DNA of 12,043 bases from Dissophora ornata. Taxonomy: Eukaryota; Mortierellomycota; Mortierellomycetes; Mortierellales; Mortierellaceae. Each line of letters opens with the position of its first letter. The stretch's first letter is position 1. Positions 8,972 to 12,043 of the stretch are shown piece after piece. Made by a program: the position numbers and the translations under genes. The stretch lies in the NCBI GenBank assembly GCA_025201705.1, contig MU617491.1, positions 1 to 12,043 on the forward strand. The letters are read 5' to 3'. The notes under the pieces were generated by a model. The model was not told the origin of the DNA. It saw nothing but the letters and a program-made list of their open reading frames with translations, and did not search any database.

Positions 8972-11781
8972 TTAGATGTACTGGATCTCGGTCTTGCCCT
9001 TGTTGCCGGATTGCACATCCTCGTCAGAGGACGTTTCGTGCAGCTGCTGAGAATCTCCATGGTGCTCTTTCTCCCAGCCGCTGGAGCGAATCAAGATCGA
9101 GTCGACAGCATCACGGACAGTCAGATGGACAAGGCCATCTTCCTTCAAGAAGGGGCTCGAGCCGCCAGCGCCGTTGACTGAAAGCGATGCAGAACCAATA
9201 TCACCAGGGACAGGGCGAACGTTAGTAGCCTCGATCTTGAGCTCTGAGCTGCGGCCCCTTTGCTCTTTTTCGAGACTATGTTCATCGCTCTCGTCTCCGT
9301 CAATGGTCTCGATGGCGTTGTCGTTGTTCAGGACCTGAATCCTCTGCAACGCAATAGGTCCAACGGGTCTTGTAATACCAGAGAGCTCGAGGATGTGGAG
9401 CACATTGGCTTGGATGCCCACGAAGTGAACCTCAAAGAACGTGTCTGGGTAGTCGGCCACACCGGCATAGTCCTTCAGCAACTCTCTCAAGTCAAAGAGA
9501 CCCTGGAGACCTGTGGAATCGATATTGTTTACAGCAGAAAAGTCCAGAATGACAGCGCGCAGCTTGGGCAAATCCTGGTCAGTAATGTTCGAGTCGGATC
9601 CATGGGCAATCTTGCGCAGGTTGCGGATATGAACTTCGAGATCGTCCGACCACAGTCTCTCTTTGGCGGTCTTGACGCGGCCACCAAAGCGTGTGTACTT
9701 GTAGGCTTCCTCGACAACCCAGGTCTTGAAGGTCTCGGTGTTGGGGAAGGTTGTGGACTCCTCAATTCTGAAGACCAAGACACCATGAGGTGCGGGGACT
9801 GTGTCAAAGGTGCTGTCGAGCGAACTATCGATAAAGACATCAGGACGGTCCTTAAGCTGACGGAGGACATGGAAGTTAGGACGGGCGACTCTGAAGAGGA
9901 GGACCAGGAGCGAGAAACCGACACCGGAGGCGATACCGGCCTCGACGGAGACAAAGATGGTGACCCAGAGAGCGATCTGAGAAGAGAGGAAGTCCCAGAG
10001 GTTGATCTTGAAGAATTGGTAAAAGACCGAAGGAGGCGAGACCAAGGTTGCGACAGCGACCATGATGACCGCAGAGAGGGCCGCATCAGGAATATAGAAG
10101 AAGCTGTGTCGTAGTTACCACGAAGTTATCGTGTGGTCGATTTGTTTGTTTTTGTTGCGAAGCATGATTTTGTCACCGATGCACAACATGCAGGAGACCA
10201 AGATGTCAGGTGTGTCGAAAATGAAGGAAGAAGTAAAACGTGGGCAAGGATTAGTCTTGCGATACGTGCATTAGCCCAAGGGGGAAGACCACTAGTCCCT
10301 CGCACTGTGCTCTCATGTTCATTTTGGTAGAGCCATTGCATGCAATGCACTCTCCACAAATAAAGGGACGATACACAGAAATTGGTATTGTATGCATTGC
10401 ACGCAATGCCACATACACACACAATACTATCCCAACGAACGAGGTATAAGCGAGGAAAAGAAACATGGACTTACGCAGGGGTCAGGAAGAAGATGGCCAA
10501 TAGGACCAATGCTCCAGTGACAAAGCCGGCAAAGGGAGTCTTGACTCCGCATTGAAATTTGACAGCCGAGCGGGAGAAAGATCCTGTCACAGCATATGCA
10601 CCAAAGAATGATGCGGTAACATTGGCCAATCCGAGGGTGAGCAGCTCTTGGTTCGCGTCAATCTGGTAACGGTTTCGTCGAGCAAAGGCTTTTCCAATAG
10701 CAATGTGCTCGAGAATAGTTGCAAGGGTAATAGCAGCGAGCTTGGGAGCAATCTCAGACAGAATATCAGAGCTAACACTTGGCACCCATGGTGTTGGCAA
10801 ACCTGAGGGTACGGTTTTGAGGATTGAAATCTTGGGGATGATGACACCCTTAGAATCGTAGGGGGCATCCTTGTTGACAGCATATGAGAGAACGGTGGCC
10901 AGAACGGTCACGAAGAAGAAACGCGAAATCTTGATCATCTGGATCGAGAATCGGCCACGGCCCCATCGATCGACAGCCAGACCGATTGTTACCAGGATGA
11001 AGAAAGAGACCAGACCAAAGACAAGATCAAGCCAGGAGAGAGTCTTGATTGCCTGGAACATGGTGATGATGATGGTGTACACGGGCGCGCGGTTGTTGAT
11101 ATTGGGCACACCGATCCACTTGGGAATCTGCTGGATGATAATTGTCGCTGCAGCACCTGTCGTATAACCGACTAGGACCGTCGTAGGGAAAAAGTCCAAG
11201 ATAATACCCAACCGCAGCACACCCAAGATCAAGGTCAAGAGTCCGACAACCAGGCAGGAGATACCAGCGACTTCAGCTGGGCTTAGGACACCAGTCAATT
11301 GAGCAACAAGTTCACCAGTGATGAGTGAGATCACAGCCGTAGGTCCGATAGTCAAGTCTTTAGAAGTCCCCATGAAGCAGTAGAATAGAGCTCCGATATA
11401 AGCAGAGTATAAGCCATGTTGGACCGGCAGGCCCGCGACTTTGGCATATGACATTCCCTGAGGAACGACGATCAGACCAACAGTGACACCGGCCACGATG
11501 TCCCTGATAGCCCAGCTTCGCTGATATCTTGGCAGCCTAGATTTAAAGACAACGAACAGATATGATGAGCATTTTCAGTTGTCGGCGGTTATTCAGGGAT
11601 ATGAGAATCCAGCCTTGATGCCATTGACGCCGGTGTAATGTGGAGGGAGAGAATGGAGTTCGATCCCTTACCATTTAATAATAGGGAGGCGCTCCTGGAC
11701 ATAGCGGGGTGTGTTTTTGGGGAAGTTTTTGAACCAACCAAGGAGGTTGCGCCCGAATTCTCGCAGCTGTTGATCAGCCAT
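8972..11781 (-). CDS. Sulfate permease, SulP (SLC26) family with STAS domain, three exons
   Basis: Exons on the minus strand are 11781-11672, 11536-10475 and 10103-8972 (stop TAA), giving 767 aa, close to fungal sulfate permeases such as yeast SUL1/SUL2 and Neurospora CYS14. It should take up sulfate at the plasma membrane, the first step of assimilation. A hydrophilic N-terminus (1-45) leads into a membrane region at about 48-470, with IRDIVAGVTVGLIVVPQGMS at its start, the SLC26 signature region HGLYSAYIGALFYCFMGTSK at 78-97 and the block NQELLTLGLAN...GSFSRSA near 332-361. A cytoplasmic STAS domain follows at about 497-640, with core DFSAVNNIDSTG (578-589). A hydrophilic tail of about 125 residues ends the protein. 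Joins W37-LPRY and TPA391-FFYIP restore conserved family sequence exactly. The start context is AACAATGG. Substrate is from family resemblance; other anions are possible. Confidence 0.94.
10104..10474 (-). other. Oversized second intron of the sulfate permease (371 nt)
   Basis: Donor GTAAGT begins at 10474 and acceptor CACAG ends at 10104. The join gives the conserved FFLTPAFFYIPDAALSAV without gap, so no exon is hidden inside. It is about three to four times longer than the other introns here (88-135 nt). The extra length contains an inverted repeat (10334-10408). I saw no convincing C/D or H/ACA snoRNA boxes and no ORF of note. Confidence 0.85.
10334..10408. repeat. Intronic 16-bp inverted repeat with self-palindromic arms
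   Basis: The left arm, CATTGCATGCAATGCA at 10334-10349, and the right arm at 10408-10393 read on the minus strand (CATTGCGTGCAATGCA) match at 15 of 16 positions and are 43 nt apart. In the transcript the one difference becomes a G-U pair, so a 16-bp stem is possible. Each arm is also nearly a palindrome by itself: 10334-10347 is a perfect 14-bp palindrome, and 10394-10409 has 7-bp arms around two bases. Confidence 0.8.
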
Positions 11782-12043
11782 TGTTTATGGATGAGGATTG
11801 GGAGTTGTGTGAGTATTGATGAATGCGCGATGTTGTAGTGATCAAAGGGAGTGGTGTGAAACAGAGGGCAGGCACTGATAATGAGATTGTCAAAACCACA
11901 AGAGGAGATGGAGAGGGTCTTTAGGACTGAGTGGACCGTGGAGTGGAAGAGAGAACAAGGAAAGGGAGGGGATTCAAAATCGATGTGTTTTATAGCAAAA
12001 TCCAGAGGGTCGTTGGTGGAGATTTGGACAACGTGAGGTGTGC
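11782..12043 (-). promoter_or_regulatory. Sulfate permease promoter with TATA-like box
   Basis: Read on the minus strand, TATAAAA lies at 11994-11988, about 210 nt before the start codon. It is followed by a C/T-rich stretch (about 11975-11920), the usual fungal arrangement. I found no CACGTG (Cbf1/Met4-type) or ATGRYRYCAT (CYS3-type) sulfur-control element in the 262 nt available. Such sites may lie beyond the window end. Confidence 0.45.

Noticed and set aside
9260..10114. Plus-strand ORF of 284 codons opposite the sulfate permease
   Set aside because: Antisense to the STAS-domain exon; its acidic composition simply mirrors the permease codons.

Overview
The window looks like nuclear DNA from a filamentous fungus. 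It holds three protein genes with short GT-AG introns (mostly 88-135 nt), strong GTAAG-type donors, pyrimidine-rich promoters and Kozak-like starts. Protein style and intron size suggest an early-diverging lineage such as Mortierellomycota, but that is inference. No rRNA, tRNA, CRISPR array, bacterial-type operon or intact transposon was found.

Layout. (1) 17-4286, minus strand: a complete five-exon CLU1/TIF31 gene (clustered mitochondria protein, 1290 aa). Its leader, 4287-4470, carries two short upstream ORFs or, alternatively, a 5'UTR intron. (2) 4740-6900: about 2.2 kb with no intact gene. It holds coding-like fragments in changing frames. The best, at 5986-6403, reads like a decayed multi-pass membrane-protein gene; weaker ones lie at 5049-5443 and 5613-5777. 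(3) 6934-7260: promoter and leader of the next gene. (4) 7261-8611, plus strand: a complete three-exon SLC25 mitochondrial carrier (387 aa), closest in style to S-adenosylmethionine-type carriers. It lacks the basic residue in its second signature motif. (5) 8612-8971: a short shared 3' spacer. (6) 8972-11781, minus strand: a complete three-exon SulP sulfate permease with a STAS domain (767 aa). Its 371-nt second intron contains a 16-bp inverted repeat. (7) 11782-12043: its promoter, with a TATA-like box.

The three genes are transcribed separately, and nothing in the sequence shows that they form one system. CLU1 would act in the cytosol on mitochondrial distribution and mRNAs for mitochondrial proteins, the carrier in the inner mitochondrial membrane, and the permease at the plasma membrane. 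A sulfur link (sulfate uptake feeding S-adenosylmethionine, which a SAM-type carrier would move into mitochondria) is possible but speculative. All exon joins were inferred by eye from reading frame, splice motifs and family conservation.
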